Origin: Actinosynnema pretiosum
GTDB lineage: Bacteria > Actinomycetota > Actinomycetes > Mycobacteriales > Pseudonocardiaceae
Direction of reading: 5' to 3'
Length of the DNA: 64,000 nucleotides
Assembly: GCF_024171695.1 (NCBI RefSeq)
Contig: NZ_JAMTCF010000021.1
Span: forward strand, 1-64,000
In this document: positions 53,120 through 61,200 of the stretch, in pieces
Position numbering within the stretch: position 1 is the first letter of the stretch
Layout of the letters: each line of letters begins with the position of its first letter
Program-made: the position numbers and the translations under genes
Notes under the pieces: model-generated
The model's input: the letters and a program-made list of their open reading frames with translations, nothing else
What the model was told of the DNA's origin: nothing
Databases searched by the model: none

Positions 53120-53469
53120 GCGCGCGTTCCCTTCCGGCTGTTGCAGCTGCGGCACAGCACTCGCAGCTCAGCCGACGGCCGACCGCTCAGTGCCACCGGC
53201 ACGACGTCATCGGCGACCAGGTCCGTGCTGCGGTGGCCCGGTCGTTGCCAGCCGGGGCACCAGTCGCCGAGCGCGGCGCGGTGCTCGGCGACGACGTCGG
53301 CCCGGCGTCGCCGTTCGCGCCAGGTCCGGGCCAGCTTGGTCGGGACGGTACTGCGCTGCTGGCGCTCCACCTCAACGGCGCACCCCGCGCACCGCCCCCG
53401 GTAGACCGCCAACTCTGCGCAGCCGGGGGTGGTGCAAGTGCGAGGCAAGGACACCGCTGCCTCCCGCAT
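53116..53469 (-). CDS. HNH endonuclease-like protein
   Basis: 117 aa. Two zinc-binding pairs at the start (TCTTPGCAELAVYRGRCAGC) and a second pair with LRVLCRSCNSRKG form the HNH scaffold. HNH proteins next to terminase genes aid packaging and cos cleavage in many phages. The expected DH of the first HNH strand reads ADDVVP: Asp replaces the His that acts as general base in most members. Activity is therefore uncertain. Confidence 0.8.
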   Translation of the reverse strand: MREAAVSLPRTCTTPGCAELAVYRGRCAGCAVEVERQQRSTVPTKLARTWRERRRRADVVAEHRAALGDWCPGWQRPGHRSTDLVADDVVPVALSGRPSAELRVLCRSCNSRKGTRA

Positions 53470-53478
53470 TCCCGGAAG

Positions 53479-53520
53479 GGCGAGGGTCAGAGCGCGGGGG
53501 GACGCGCTCCGACCCTCGCC
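53479..53520. terminator. Hairpin terminator after the methyltransferase gene
   Basis: Stem GGCGAGGGTC / GACCCTCGCC with a further inner pairing (AGAGCGC with GCGCTC), between the methyltransferase and HNH genes. Confidence 0.75.
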
Positions 53521-53523
53521 GGG

Positions 53524-54264
53524 TCAGGTGGTCTGATGAGCATCGGCCTCGGCCAGGCGCTCGCTGGCGATCCGGTGGTACTGAGGGGAAAGCTCGACAC
53601 CGACGAACCGCCGTCCGGACTGGAGCGCGGCCACGCCCGTCGACCCCGCGCCTGCGAACGGGTCGAGCACCGTGCCTGCGTCGGGCACGATCCGCACCAG
53701 CTCGTCGAGCAGCCCGGTCACGGGCTTCTGCGTGATGTGGCGGCGCTGGCGGCCTCTGGGCTGTGACGCGCTGAAGATGCCTGGCAGGTAGAGATCCCTG
53801 TCGGTGGCGTACTTGCCATTGCTGCCCCACAGGATGTACTCGGCGGCGGAACGGAAGCCGCCGCGCTTCGGGCGGCTGATGGGCTTGTGCCACACCAGGG
53901 TTCCCTGCCACAACCACCCGGCGGCCTGAAGCGCGTCGGAGGTGGCCGGGAGCTGGCGCCAGTCGGTGAACACGAGCGCGTGTCCGCCCGGTGCGGTGGC
54001 GCGCAGGCAGTGTGAGAGGACCAGGGACAGCCACGCCACGTATCCGCGCTGATCGCGCTGGTCGCCGGTGAAGTCGGGGAACGTGGCAGCTGTGACCGAG
54101 TCGCTGCTGACGTACTTCTCCACGGCCGTCTGCTGGCGCCGTTCGGTGCTGCTGCGCCCGCCCGAGTTGTACGGCGGGTCCGCGATCACCGCCTCCACCG
54201 AGCCCGGTGCGAGGGTTGGCAGCACGGCGAGCGCGTCGCCGCAGTGCAGTTCGTAGTTACGCAT
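53524..54264 (-). CDS. DNA adenine-N6 or cytosine-N4 methyltransferase, beta class
   Basis: 246 aa from the second ATG, six bases after GGGGAG. The catalytic DPPYNSGG is near residue 29 and the SAM-binding DPFAGAGSTG near residue 200, so the order is beta class. The region between contains the target-recognition part (KPISRPKRGGFRSAAEYILWGS). No cognate restriction gene is present, so it is an orphan: it may protect phage DNA from host restriction or mark the packaging site. It forms its own unit between two hairpins. Confidence 0.92.
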   Translation of the reverse strand: MRNYELHCGDALAVLPTLAPGSVEAVIADPPYNSGGRSSTERRQQTAVEKYVSSDSVTAATFPDFTGDQRDQRGYVAWLSLVLSHCLRATAPGGHALVFTDWRQLPATSDALQAAGWLWQGTLVWHKPISRPKRGGFRSAAEYILWGSNGKYATDRDLYLPGIFSASQPRGRQRRHITQKPVTGLLDELVRIVPDAGTVLDPFAGAGSTGVAALQSGRRFVGVELSPQYHRIASERLAEADAHQTT

Positions 54265-54340
54265 TGTCATCTCCCCAGGGGATGTGGTCGGCTACCGGCC
54301 GTTCCCCGCGCCCCTGGGGAGGTGGACGCAGCGGGGAACG

Positions 54341-54375
54341 CAGAGGCCCGACACCGGATCGGTGTCGGGCCTCTG
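54341..54375. terminator. Strong hairpin terminator
   Basis: Perfect 16-bp stem (CAGAGGCCCGACACCG with its complement) and a three-base loop; a second stem GTTCCCCGC / GCGGGGAAC lies just before (54,300-54,338). It marks the end of the replication/early operon on the minus strand, 88 bp after the last gene. Confidence 0.9.
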
Positions 54376-54462
54376 GGTTGCGGTAGCGGTGTGAAGTTGG
54401 GCCGGTCACCCGATTTTGGGTATAGATCGGCGTCGAAACTGTCTCACGTGGAGTGATCAGCG

Positions 54463-54723
54463 TCAAGCGATTGTGCGGTGTTGGCCGCGGAGCCTGCGAG
54501 TGCGCAGGTAGGCGACTACCTCGGCCACGTTGTAGCCGGGGCCGGGGCTGACCGGCACGCCCGGCCTGGATTTCCAGCCGCGCAGTGTGGACGCGGTCAC
54601 CCGCAACCGGTCCTCGCCGGTGCGGTCGGCCTCGGCGCGTAGCAGCCGCAGAACCTCCTCGGCGGAGACCCGGCCGGTGGGGAGGCGGTCGGCGGCGGTG
54701 ATACGGATCTGCACCAGGCTCAC
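54463..54723 (-). CDS. Small HTH-like DNA-binding protein
   Basis: 86 aa from GTG overlapping the previous stop (GTGA). TGRVSAEEVLRLLRAEAD and LRVTASTLRGWKSR, then the strand-like GPGYNVAEVVAYLRTRR, have the shape of a MerR/excisionase-type winged helix. It could be a late-gene activator or a regulator of replication genes, since it is last in the early operon. Confidence 0.55.
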   Translation of the reverse strand: MSLVQIRITAADRLPTGRVSAEEVLRLLRAEADRTGEDRLRVTASTLRGWKSRPGVPVSPGPGYNVAEVVAYLRTRRLRGQHRTIA

Positions 54724-55457
54724 GGTCGGGGGCACCCCTCTCTGCTCTGGGCAAGGTCGATCAGCTCAAACGCGGTGTACACCCGGTGGCACACCAAACA
54801 ACGCGCCCCGATGGGAGTCACCAGGCCACTACGCGCGTCCTCCCGTTCGCACACCACGATGCCACCGTCGCACACCGCGCGTCCGTCGACGGCTGCGGCC
54901 AGGTCGTCACGGGGGGCGGTGCAGGTGGCGACCACCGGGGGCGGGGCCTCACCGGTGGCGGCGGCCAGCTGACGACGCAGCTGGTGCAGCTCGGCGGCGA
55001 AGTCGGGCACCCACGGCTGCGTGCAGATCCACCCGAGCGCGGCCAGCAGGGTGCTCACCGCCTCCCGCACCGTGCGCGGCGCGGGAATGAGCGCGCGCAG
55101 GCTCGGCGGGGTACGCAACTCGTAGACCTGGCGCGCCCACCCGCCGAGCACCGCAGGGGCGGACAGCAGCGGGTGCTCGTCGTCGTCGGGACCGGTGCGC
55201 GAACGGCCGACGCCGGTGGCGGCGCTGCGCGGGTCGAGCATCACGAGCACCGCGTCATCCGCCGGGGATGCCGAGCCGAAACCGGAGCTGGTGGCGACGA
55301 GCTGCGGGCGAACGCTGCGGACCGGGGTGAGGTGGGCGAGGTGGAACTCGATCCACCTCAACCCAGTGTGCAACCGCTCGCGGCAGCGGTCGCACACCAG
55401 CGAATCGCCGGGAGTCGGTTCCGACGAGTCGCACCCCGCGATGGTGCACCAGATCAT
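54720..55457 (-). CDS. Zinc-ribbon-containing hypothetical protein
   Basis: 245 aa. The N-terminus has IAGCDSSEPTPGDSLVCDRCRERL (Cys pairs around residues 9-26) and the C-terminus another four-Cys arrangement (CTAP..., GAVCD..., ARCLVCHRVY). These two ends look like paired zinc ribbons around an Ala/Leu-rich helical centre. Proteins of this layout are common in actinophage early regions; their role is not known. Confidence 0.6.
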   Translation of the reverse strand: MIWCTIAGCDSSEPTPGDSLVCDRCRERLHTGLRWIEFHLAHLTPVRSVRPQLVATSSGFGSASPADDAVLVMLDPRSAATGVGRSRTGPDDDEHPLLSAPAVLGGWARQVYELRTPPSLRALIPAPRTVREAVSTLLAALGWICTQPWVPDFAAELHQLRRQLAAATGEAPPPVVATCTAPRDDLAAAVDGRAVCDGGIVVCEREDARSGLVTPIGARCLVCHRVYTAFELIDLAQSREGCPRP

Positions 55458-55508
55458 CGGACACCCCCTGGATCGCGCGCGGCGAGCAGCCGGGCCGGGC
55501 TCGACGGG

Positions 55509-55844
55509 TCACGCACCGGTAGCGCCCTGCACGTGGTGGCGGGTGAGCACGGCCGCGGTCGCCCGGTGGGCGGCGCCGAGCAACGCGTCGACTACCGCGC
55601 GGCGGGCGGCGGCCTCGGCGGTGGCGACCAGGTCGCCGAGGGGCGCGCTCACCTGCACGTCGTCGGCGGCCTGCATCAGGGCGTCGGCGACCTCGGTCAG
55701 CAGCAGGGGCGCGGCGGCGGCGAGCGCGGCGCGGGCCTCGGCGTGCCAGTCGTCGGGCAGGCTGCCGGGGATCTCCCAGACTGCGGCGAGCGCGGTGGCC
55801 ACGGCCAGCACGGCGGGGTCGGTAGTCGGGTCGGTGGTGGTCAT
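55509..55844 (-). CDS. Hypothetical helical protein
   Basis: 111 aa from ATG after GAGG. It is mainly Ala/Leu/Asp helix (DDWHAEARAALAAAAPLLLTEVADALMQAADDVQ) with no cysteine and no recognised domain. It lies in the early operon between the membrane protein and the zinc-ribbon gene. Confidence 0.6.
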   Translation of the reverse strand: MTTTDPTTDPAVLAVATALAAVWEIPGSLPDDWHAEARAALAAAAPLLLTEVADALMQAADDVQVSAPLGDLVATAEAAARRAVVDALLGAAHRATAAVLTRHHVQGATGA

Positions 55845-55940
55845 CGGGTGCACCTCGGGGGTAGGGCGCGCGGTGCGCGCGCGGTGGTCGGGTCGGGGGT
55901 GGAGGGACGTGGGCAGGCCGCGTCCCTCCACCGGGGGCGG

Positions 55941-56918
55941 CTAGTGAGTGCCGCCGCGTAGCGCGTCGCGGACCTGGCGGGCCGCATCGGTGCCGCACCC
56001 CAGCGCCGCGCGCAAGCGCGTCGCCGAGGGGTCGGCGGGTAGTTGCCCGGCATCGATCAGCAGCCGGGCGCGCTCTACCAGTAGGGCGGTCCTGGACTCG
56101 GCGGCCCGGTCCCGCGCCGGGACGGCGGCGGGGTCGTCTTGCCTGTACACGGGCCTAGTCGGTAGGGAGTCGGGGCCTACCGGTAGCCCGTGGTCCAGCT
56201 CGGCGAACGCGGTCCAGATCGGCGGCAGGACGGCCACCGCGCCGACCGCCACCAGCGGGCCGACCGCGTGGGCGAGCAGCTGCATGGGGTCGAACTCCTG
56301 CGGCGACAGCACCACCGGCAGGTACGGCCACACGTTGAGCGTGAGCGTCGCCGTGAGCGCGCTGTACTCCACGATGGTCAGGTGCCGGTGGTGGAGCACA
56401 CGTCCGCGCGCGGCTAGGAACGCCTTGGCACCGACAACCACCAGCAGCAGCAGGGAGATCACCGGCTCTACCGCCCACGCGCCCCACCACGCGACGGAGT
56501 ACACGGGCACGCTGCGGGTGAGCGTGGCGTGCGTACCGGTGGTGGACCAGGCCAGCGCGCCGAGCAGCGCGGCCACCGCCACGACGGTGAGCACCAGGCG
56601 CACGCGGGAGGCCAGCAGCGCCAGCGCCGCGGGGTTCTGCGCGAGGGCGTGCAGGCGACCGGCCTCGGCGGCGCGCTTGCGGGCGCGGCGCACGCGCTCG
56701 GTGTCCACCAGCAGCGGTGCCGGGTCGTCCTGGAGATCGACCAGGGCGTGTGCCTCGGCGACCTCGGCGCGCAGTTCCTGCACGCGCCGGGTGTCCGGGA
56801 GTGCCAGCACGGCGGCGGGCTCGGCCGGTGCGTGCGCGGCGAGGTGGTGCTCGACGGCCGCCACGGTGCGCGTGACGTCCTCGTCGCTGGGCTCTGGACT
56901 GGGGGCCGGGGTGATCAT
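55941..56918 (-). CDS. DUF2637-like multi-pass membrane protein
   Basis: 325 aa; the ATG is nested in the helicase stop (TGATG). A charged N-terminal region (about 115 aa, helical) precedes four hydrophobic segments (about 115-135, 148-172, 193-212 and 225-245), as in the DUF2637/Spd-like proteins of actinobacterial plasmids and integrative elements. The soluble C-terminus ends with an HTH-like LRAALGCGTDAARQVRDALRGG. A membrane protein coupled to the replicative helicase is unusual for a siphovirus and suggests exchange with conjugative elements. Confidence 0.65.
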   Translation of the reverse strand: MITPAPSPEPSDEDVTRTVAAVEHHLAAHAPAEPAAVLALPDTRRVQELRAEVAEAHALVDLQDDPAPLLVDTERVRRARKRAAEAGRLHALAQNPAALALLASRVRLVLTVVAVAALLGALAWSTTGTHATLTRSVPVYSVAWWGAWAVEPVISLLLLVVVGAKAFLAARGRVLHHRHLTIVEYSALTATLTLNVWPYLPVVLSPQEFDPMQLLAHAVGPLVAVGAVAVLPPIWTAFAELDHGLPVGPDSLPTRPVYRQDDPAAVPARDRAAESRTALLVERARLLIDAGQLPADPSATRLRAALGCGTDAARQVRDALRGGTH

Positions 56919-58288
56919 CACGCACCGCCAGTGGGCCGCACAGCGGCAAGGCGAGCCTGCTGCTGCGGGCTGCCGATCGTGGCATAGTGCGCCCGCCAGT
57001 CCAGCTCGACCAGCGCCGCCCGGCCGATCCTGTTCTTCACGAGGTCGAACAGGACTGTCCAACCGGGCTCCCCCTTGAGGTCGCCCTCCTCGATGACGGG
57101 GCGGGAATGCAGGATCACCACGTCCGCGTCGGCCTCGATGCCGCCGGACTCGCGCAGGTCTGCCGCAACCGGCCGCCTGTTGTTGCGCACCGACTCGCGG
57201 TTGAGCTGCGCTGCGATGATCACCGCGACGCCCAGTTCGCGGGAAAGCTGCTTGAGCTGACGGCTGATCGCCGCGACCTCCTCCTCACGGCGGGCCCCGC
57301 GGTGCTCACTGCCGACGAGCTGGAGGTAGTCGATCACCACCACGTCAAGCCCTTTGCGGCGCTTCTCGTTGCGGCACACAGCCTTGATATAGCTCACGGT
57401 CAGGTTCGGGCGGTCCACCACCGAGAGCGGGTAGTGCCGCGCCCGGTCGACGTAGGAGTTCACCTGCGACCACGCGCCCTGGTCCAAGCGGCGGCGGGTG
57501 ATGTGCGACTGCTCGACCAGGGCCCCGCTGGAAACCATCCGGTCGGTCACCTCACCCGCGCCCATCTCCGCGCTGAACACGACCGCCGGATGTCCCAGTT
57601 CGGCGGCCCGGTGCGCCATCTGGTGCGCACTGATGGACTTGCCATCGCCGGGACGTGCGCCGATCACGTACACCCGCCCCGCCCGAAGTCCACCGTTCAA
57701 CACGTCGTTGAGGGCGATCCACGGCGTCGGGATCACCAGCGCGGCGGACGGGTTGCGCTGCTCCTCGACGAACTTGTCGAGCAGGTCGCCGTAGCGCTGC
57801 ACGTCGGTGGTCTCCTCGGCGTCGCTGTCCAGCGCGGCGAGCCGGTCGTACGCAGCGCCGAGCGCCTGCGCGGGGTCCTCGGCGGCGACGGCCTCGGCCT
57901 TGATCGCGTCGCACACCGCGACCAGCTCCCGCAGCCGTCCACAGCGGACCACGGCGGCCACGTGGTGCGGGTACTCGGCGGCGGGCGGGGTGTAACCGGC
58001 GTAGCGGGACAGCAGCCGCTCGGCGCGCGCCACGCTGTTCGGCGAGGTATCGACGTCGCGCAGGTGCCCGAGCAGGGTCCGGGCGCTGATCGGCTGCTCG
58101 TCGTCGCGCAGCGCACGCGCCGCGGCCCACACCGCGCCGAACATCGGGTCCGCGAACCATCGCGGGTCGACGGCGGACAGCGCCTCATCCCGCAGCGTCC
58201 GCATCGTCACGGGCTGGAGAAGGCCGATCAGGTACAGCTCGGCGTCAAACGCGCCGAGCGGGTCACTCAGGGTGTCGGGGTAGGTCAT
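56918..58288 (-). CDS. Replicative DNA helicase, DnaB type
   Basis: 456 aa; the ATG overlaps the upstream stop (ATGA). The N-terminal helical domain (residues 1-150) and linker precede the RecA-like core: Walker A GARPGDGKS, VVFSAEMGAGE, Walker B VVVIDYLQLVGSE, and the DnaB C-terminal motifs ELGVAVIIAAQLNRESV and DLRESGGIEADADVVILHSR. It unwinds phage DNA at the fork, loaded by the initiator-like protein encoded just upstream. Full length compared with bacterial DnaB. Confidence 0.95.
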   Translation of the reverse strand: MTYPDTLSDPLGAFDAELYLIGLLQPVTMRTLRDEALSAVDPRWFADPMFGAVWAAARALRDDEQPISARTLLGHLRDVDTSPNSVARAERLLSRYAGYTPPAAEYPHHVAAVVRCGRLRELVAVCDAIKAEAVAAEDPAQALGAAYDRLAALDSDAEETTDVQRYGDLLDKFVEEQRNPSAALVIPTPWIALNDVLNGGLRAGRVYVIGARPGDGKSISAHQMAHRAAELGHPAVVFSAEMGAGEVTDRMVSSGALVEQSHITRRRLDQGAWSQVNSYVDRARHYPLSVVDRPNLTVSYIKAVCRNEKRRKGLDVVVIDYLQLVGSEHRGARREEEVAAISRQLKQLSRELGVAVIIAAQLNRESVRNNRRPVAADLRESGGIEADADVVILHSRPVIEEGDLKGEPGWTVLFDLVKNRIGRAALVELDWRAHYATIGSPQQQARLAAVRPTGGA

Positions 58289-59460
58289 GACGCAGCCCTC
58301 GTGATGACTCGATTGATGATCAGCTGGTGGTGGTCGTTGATCCACTGGCGTGCGTGGTCGATGGCCCACGCCTCGGCGGCCTCACGGCCGGTGACGTCGA
58401 GTGGCAGATCGGGGCGCGTGTAGTGCAGCCCGGTGCGCTCGACGATCGGCCGGGTGCGGCCTGCCGCGTACTCCCCGCGCAGCCACTCGGTGACGGCGTC
58501 GCGGTCACCGGCGACGGCGGGCAGCGCGCGCGGGGCGTGACCGGACCGGTCGAATTCGCGGGCCTTGATCAGCCACGTGGTGAACGCGGCGTTCCACTGC
58601 TTCGCGGTGCGGCCGTTGGTCTCGGCGTGCAGCCGAAATAGCTCCGCCTGGTGGGCCAGGTCGAGGCCCAGTTGCGCGGCCCGGTCGCGGTGCGCGTCGG
58701 TGGGTGCCCAGTCGGCGGGCAGGCGGGTAGCCCGCGCGGACGCGCCGTCCTTGCCGCCCTTGCGCTTCGTCGGTCCGCCGGTCGCGGCGGCTGCGCCGGA
58801 GGCGCGGGGAACAAGGGTTGAGGGTTGGGGTACTTCACTACTTACTAGACACTCCACAACCCCGTGGGAAGCCGATGCGCTACCGAATGCGCTACCGGAT
58901 ACCGCACCCGATAGGCTATCCACCTGCGAAAACGGCTGCCCCGACGTGGAGCGTCCCGGAGCGGGACCAACCGGTGCGGACAGCGGCGGAACCGGGGTGC
59001 CGACCGGCCGTGCCGGTGCCGCGTCGGGTGCCCCACCCGATAGGGCATCGGATAGGGCATCGGTGGACAGCCCCAGTGCGGCGAACTCGCCGAGCAGAGC
59101 CCGCACGAGCACCGGGGAGACGATCTCTCCCGCTGCCCGCATGATCACCGGACGCCTTTTCGAGTTCCCCCAACCGTTGTCGTGCCGCACGAACGAGCGG
59201 ACTAGCGCCTCCTCGGTGTCCCAGTCCACCAACACGAACCGACCACGCTCCAACCCCTCCAGCGCTGTACGCACGCTGGCGGCCGTGGTGTCCGTGGCAT
59301 AGCTCGCCCAGCGGCCCACCGTGAGCGCCAACGTCCCCACGGCGGTGATGTCCGGTTGCGTGACGAGCAGGAAGTAGAGCCGCTGTTCGCTGGCATTCAG
59401 CGCGCGGAAGTCGGCGTCGCGCCAGATTGCCGTGACGATGTTCGCGTACGAGCGCGCCAC
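58285..59460 (-). CDS. Replication initiator/helicase-loader-like protein
   Basis: 391 aa from GTG, directly after the previous stop. The N-terminal 110 residues are a winged-helix domain common in phage replication proteins (IWRDADFRALNASEQRLYFLLVTQPDI, then ALEGLERGRFVLV). A variable Ser/Ala/Gly/Pro linker (about 130-250) is followed by a helical C-terminal domain (LFRLHAETNGRTAKQWNAAFTTWLIKAREF), similar to DnaD-like helicase loaders. Its place just before DnaB supports the loader role. The linker-coding DNA contains two 12-bp tandem repeats that may be the origin. Confidence 0.8.
   Translation of the reverse strand: MARSYANIVTAIWRDADFRALNASEQRLYFLLVTQPDITAVGTLALTVGRWASYATDTTAASVRTALEGLERGRFVLVDWDTEEALVRSFVRHDNGWGNSKRRPVIMRAAGEIVSPVLVRALLGEFAALGLSTDALSDALSGGAPDAAPARPVGTPVPPLSAPVGPAPGRSTSGQPFSQVDSLSGAVSGSAFGSASASHGVVECLVSSEVPQPSTLVPRASGAAAATGGPTKRKGGKDGASARATRLPADWAPTDAHRDRAAQLGLDLAHQAELFRLHAETNGRTAKQWNAAFTTWLIKAREFDRSGHAPRALPAVAGDRDAVTEWLRGEYAAGRTRPIVERTGLHYTRPDLPLDVTGREAAEAWAIDHARQWINDHHQLIINRVITRAAS
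58874..59062. repeat. 12-bp tandem repeats inside the initiator gene (possible origin)
   Basis: Block one is GATGCGCTACCG followed by AATGCGCTACCG (58,874-58,897). Block two is GATAGGGCATCG twice without mismatch (59,039-59,062). CACCCGATAGG occurs in both blocks (58,906 and 59,034 areas). A locally AT-rich stretch lies left of block one (58,838-58,860). Direct repeats in the initiator gene recall the origin in lambda O. The unit is four codons long, so selection on the linker is another explanation. Confidence 0.55.
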
Positions 59461-59808
59461 CTACCTCACCCCCGCCCGTCGGGGCATGACGGCTGCGGCC
59501 GTCCATGCGGCGGCGCGTTGCTCGGCGTGCCGCAGCTGCGCGGCGCCGAGCGCTTGCAGGCGCTCCGCGAGGTCGGCGCACTGGGACTCGAACTCCTGCG
59601 GGTCGGTAACCTCCCGCCGCTGCCAGGCTTCCAGCAGCTCGCCGAGCGCGGCGTAGGTGGCGCCCAGCTCCGCTAGAGGCCCGTCGTCGGGGCCTGCGGT
59701 CGCGCTCATGCGGTGCGCCGCGTCGAGGGCCTGGCCGATCTCCACCTCGGACCGGCGGGGTTCCTGCCCGCCCACCGGTCCGGGCGTGACCCTGTTGTAG
59801 TGGGTCAT
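59461..59808 (-). CDS. Hypothetical helical protein
   Basis: 115 aa from ATG overlapping the previous gene (ATGA). It is strongly helical with a charged coiled-coil-like stretch (LGELLEAWQRREVTDPQEFESQCADLAERLQALG) and one Cys. It abuts the initiator gene and probably helps replication, but no family is recognised. Confidence 0.6.
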   Translation of the reverse strand: MTHYNRVTPGPVGGQEPRRSEVEIGQALDAAHRMSATAGPDDGPLAELGATYAALGELLEAWQRREVTDPQEFESQCADLAERLQALGAAQLRHAEQRAAAWTAAAVMPRRAGVR

Positions 59809-60266
59809 CGGTTGCCGTCATCTCCCGTCGTGACGTCGTACACGGTGCCCCCGGAGCGCTGGGCGTCGAGGTGGGCCGCGAGGTCGGCGACCACGTCGCC
59901 CATGCCGGTCACCGCCACGGACCCGGCGTGCGCGCAGTAGCGCGCCGCCGCGTCGAACAGATCGGGGTGGTGCACGTCGGCCTCCACCCGGACCGCCGCG
60001 CCGCGCGGGGGGAGCGGCGGCATCGGCCGCAGCGCCAGGCTGGACAGCCGCACCTCGTAGACCTGCGCCACCCGGCCGCTGAACGGGTCGGAGTCGGTGT
60101 AGGCGTTGACCAGCGCGGCCACCGCCCGGTAAACCCCCGCCTCATAGTCCAAAATGGACATTGCATCGTGCCGGGGCATCCGGTAACCGGCCCGGTTGAG
60201 CACGTCGACCAGCTCCCGCACCAAGGACGGCGGCACGTTCACCAACAGCTCGGTCCGATCAGTCAT
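59805..60266 (-). CDS. Hypothetical early protein
   Basis: 153 aa from the ATG at 60,266. An N-terminal helix (LLVNVPPSLVRELVDVLNRAGYRM) precedes mixed alpha/beta sequence with VYEVRLSSLALRPMPPLPP and a His/Asp pair (VHHPDLFDAAARYCAHAG). No motif can be assigned. It is coupled to genes on both sides. Confidence 0.6.
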   Translation of the reverse strand: MTDRTELLVNVPPSLVRELVDVLNRAGYRMPRHDAMSILDYEAGVYRAVAALVNAYTDSDPFSGRVAQVYEVRLSSLALRPMPPLPPRGAAVRVEADVHHPDLFDAAARYCAHAGSVAVTGMGDVVADLAAHLDAQRSGGTVYDVTTGDDGNR

Positions 60267-60366
60267 CACCGAGCACCACCCCGAACACCAGCGCGAGAAC
60301 CAGCAACGCGGCCAACGCCACCAGCAGCACCACCCCGAACACCACCACTTCCCGCAGCCGCGTCAC
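60259..60366 (-). CDS. Tiny single-pass membrane protein
   Basis: 35 aa from GTG, seven bases after a perfect GGAGG. The start overlaps the upstream stop (GTGA) and the stop overlaps the next start by eight bases, so the translational context is strong despite the size. After TRLRE it is one transmembrane helix of Val/Leu/Ala ending in GDD. It sits inside the early operon. Comparable tiny phage membrane proteins modulate host functions or lysis timing. Confidence 0.7.
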   Translation of the reverse strand: MTRLREVVVFGVVLLVALAALLVLALVFGVVLGDD

Positions 60367-60893
60367 GCGGTCACCTCCCGCGGCACCGGCGTGACCACCC
60401 GGACACCGCGACGGCGGTCGACGATGGCGACCATGCCCAGGCGCGCCAGCTCGTCAACGACGCGCGCCAGCTGCGCGCCCCGGTAGGTGCGCTGCCCGCT
60501 CGGGTGGCACCGGACGGACACCAGAACGGGAACCAGCTCGACGGCGAGCGGCGGCGTGACCGCCTGCCCGTTGTGCAGCTGGTGCACGAGCACCCCGCCC
60601 GCGCAAGAGTTACAGCGCAGGCACATCGGCCTGATGTTGCTGCGGTGGTAGGTGCCGCCCAGCACGCCGGGCACGACCCGGTCCACGCTCAGGGTGTCCA
60701 CAGTCAGCACGGTGCGGCACTCGAAGCACAGCACACGCCCGTCGTCGCCGTACTTGGCGACCAGCCAGGCACGGCGCGCGCGGCGGTCGGCCGCGCTGCC
60801 GCGGCGGTTGCGGTTGGTGGTGCCCCGGTGGGTGGGGGGTGGTGCGGTGTTGGTGTCGGGTGTTGGGCGGGCGTTAGCCTGCACAGTGGACAC
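60363..60893 (-). CDS. HNH-like protein with C-terminal helical domain
   Basis: 176 aa from GTG. The disordered basic N-terminus (residues 1-40) is followed by an HNH-type zinc scaffold: CFECRTVLT, then SVDRVVPGVLGGTYHRSNIRPMCLRCNSCAGG. As in the other HNH protein of this phage, the His of the DH pair is missing (VDR). The C-terminal 70 residues include a winged-helix-like RGAQLARVVDELARLGMVAIVDRRRGVRVV. It may bind DNA or RNA without cutting. Confidence 0.7.
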   Translation of the reverse strand: MSTVQANARPTPDTNTAPPPTHRGTTNRNRRGSAADRRARRAWLVAKYGDDGRVLCFECRTVLTVDTLSVDRVVPGVLGGTYHRSNIRPMCLRCNSCAGGVLVHQLHNGQAVTPPLAVELVPVLVSVRCHPSGQRTYRGAQLARVVDELARLGMVAIVDRRRGVRVVTPVPREVTA

Positions 60894-60972
60894 GCGGACT
60901 CCTCTGATTCTGGTGTGTTCACTGGACCCGCCCCGGATGGCCCCGGGGCGGGTCCCCTTGCAAGCGACGGGC

Positions 60973-61200
60973 CTAGGCGGCGCGGTTACGGCGCCGGGAC
61001 TGCTGGGGAGATCGGGGCTGCTGGGTGTTGGCCGCGAGGTACTGCTCGACGTCCTCCCGGCGGTAGCGGACGGCGGCGCCGACCTTGACCCAGGCAGGCC
61101 CTCGCCTACGAGCGCGCCAGTACTTGAGGGTTTCGAGGGGGGTGCGCAGGTAGGCGGACACCTCGGCGGCCGTCGCCAGCGGCGGTAGGGCGTGCGCCAT
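60973..61200 (-). CDS. xis: Excisionase-type (MerR-like) HTH protein
   Basis: 75 aa; the ATG is nested in the upstream stop. It has the excisionase/AlpA-like pattern: LATAAEVSAYLRTPLETLKYWRARRRGP, WVKVGAAVRYRREDVEQYLAAN. These proteins bend DNA for excision or regulate early genes. It is distant (1.5 kb) from the integrase gene, so the excisionase role is probable rather than certain. Confidence 0.7.
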   Translation of the reverse strand: MAHALPPLATAAEVSAYLRTPLETLKYWRARRRGPAWVKVGAAVRYRREDVEQYLAANTQQPRSPQQSRRRNRAA

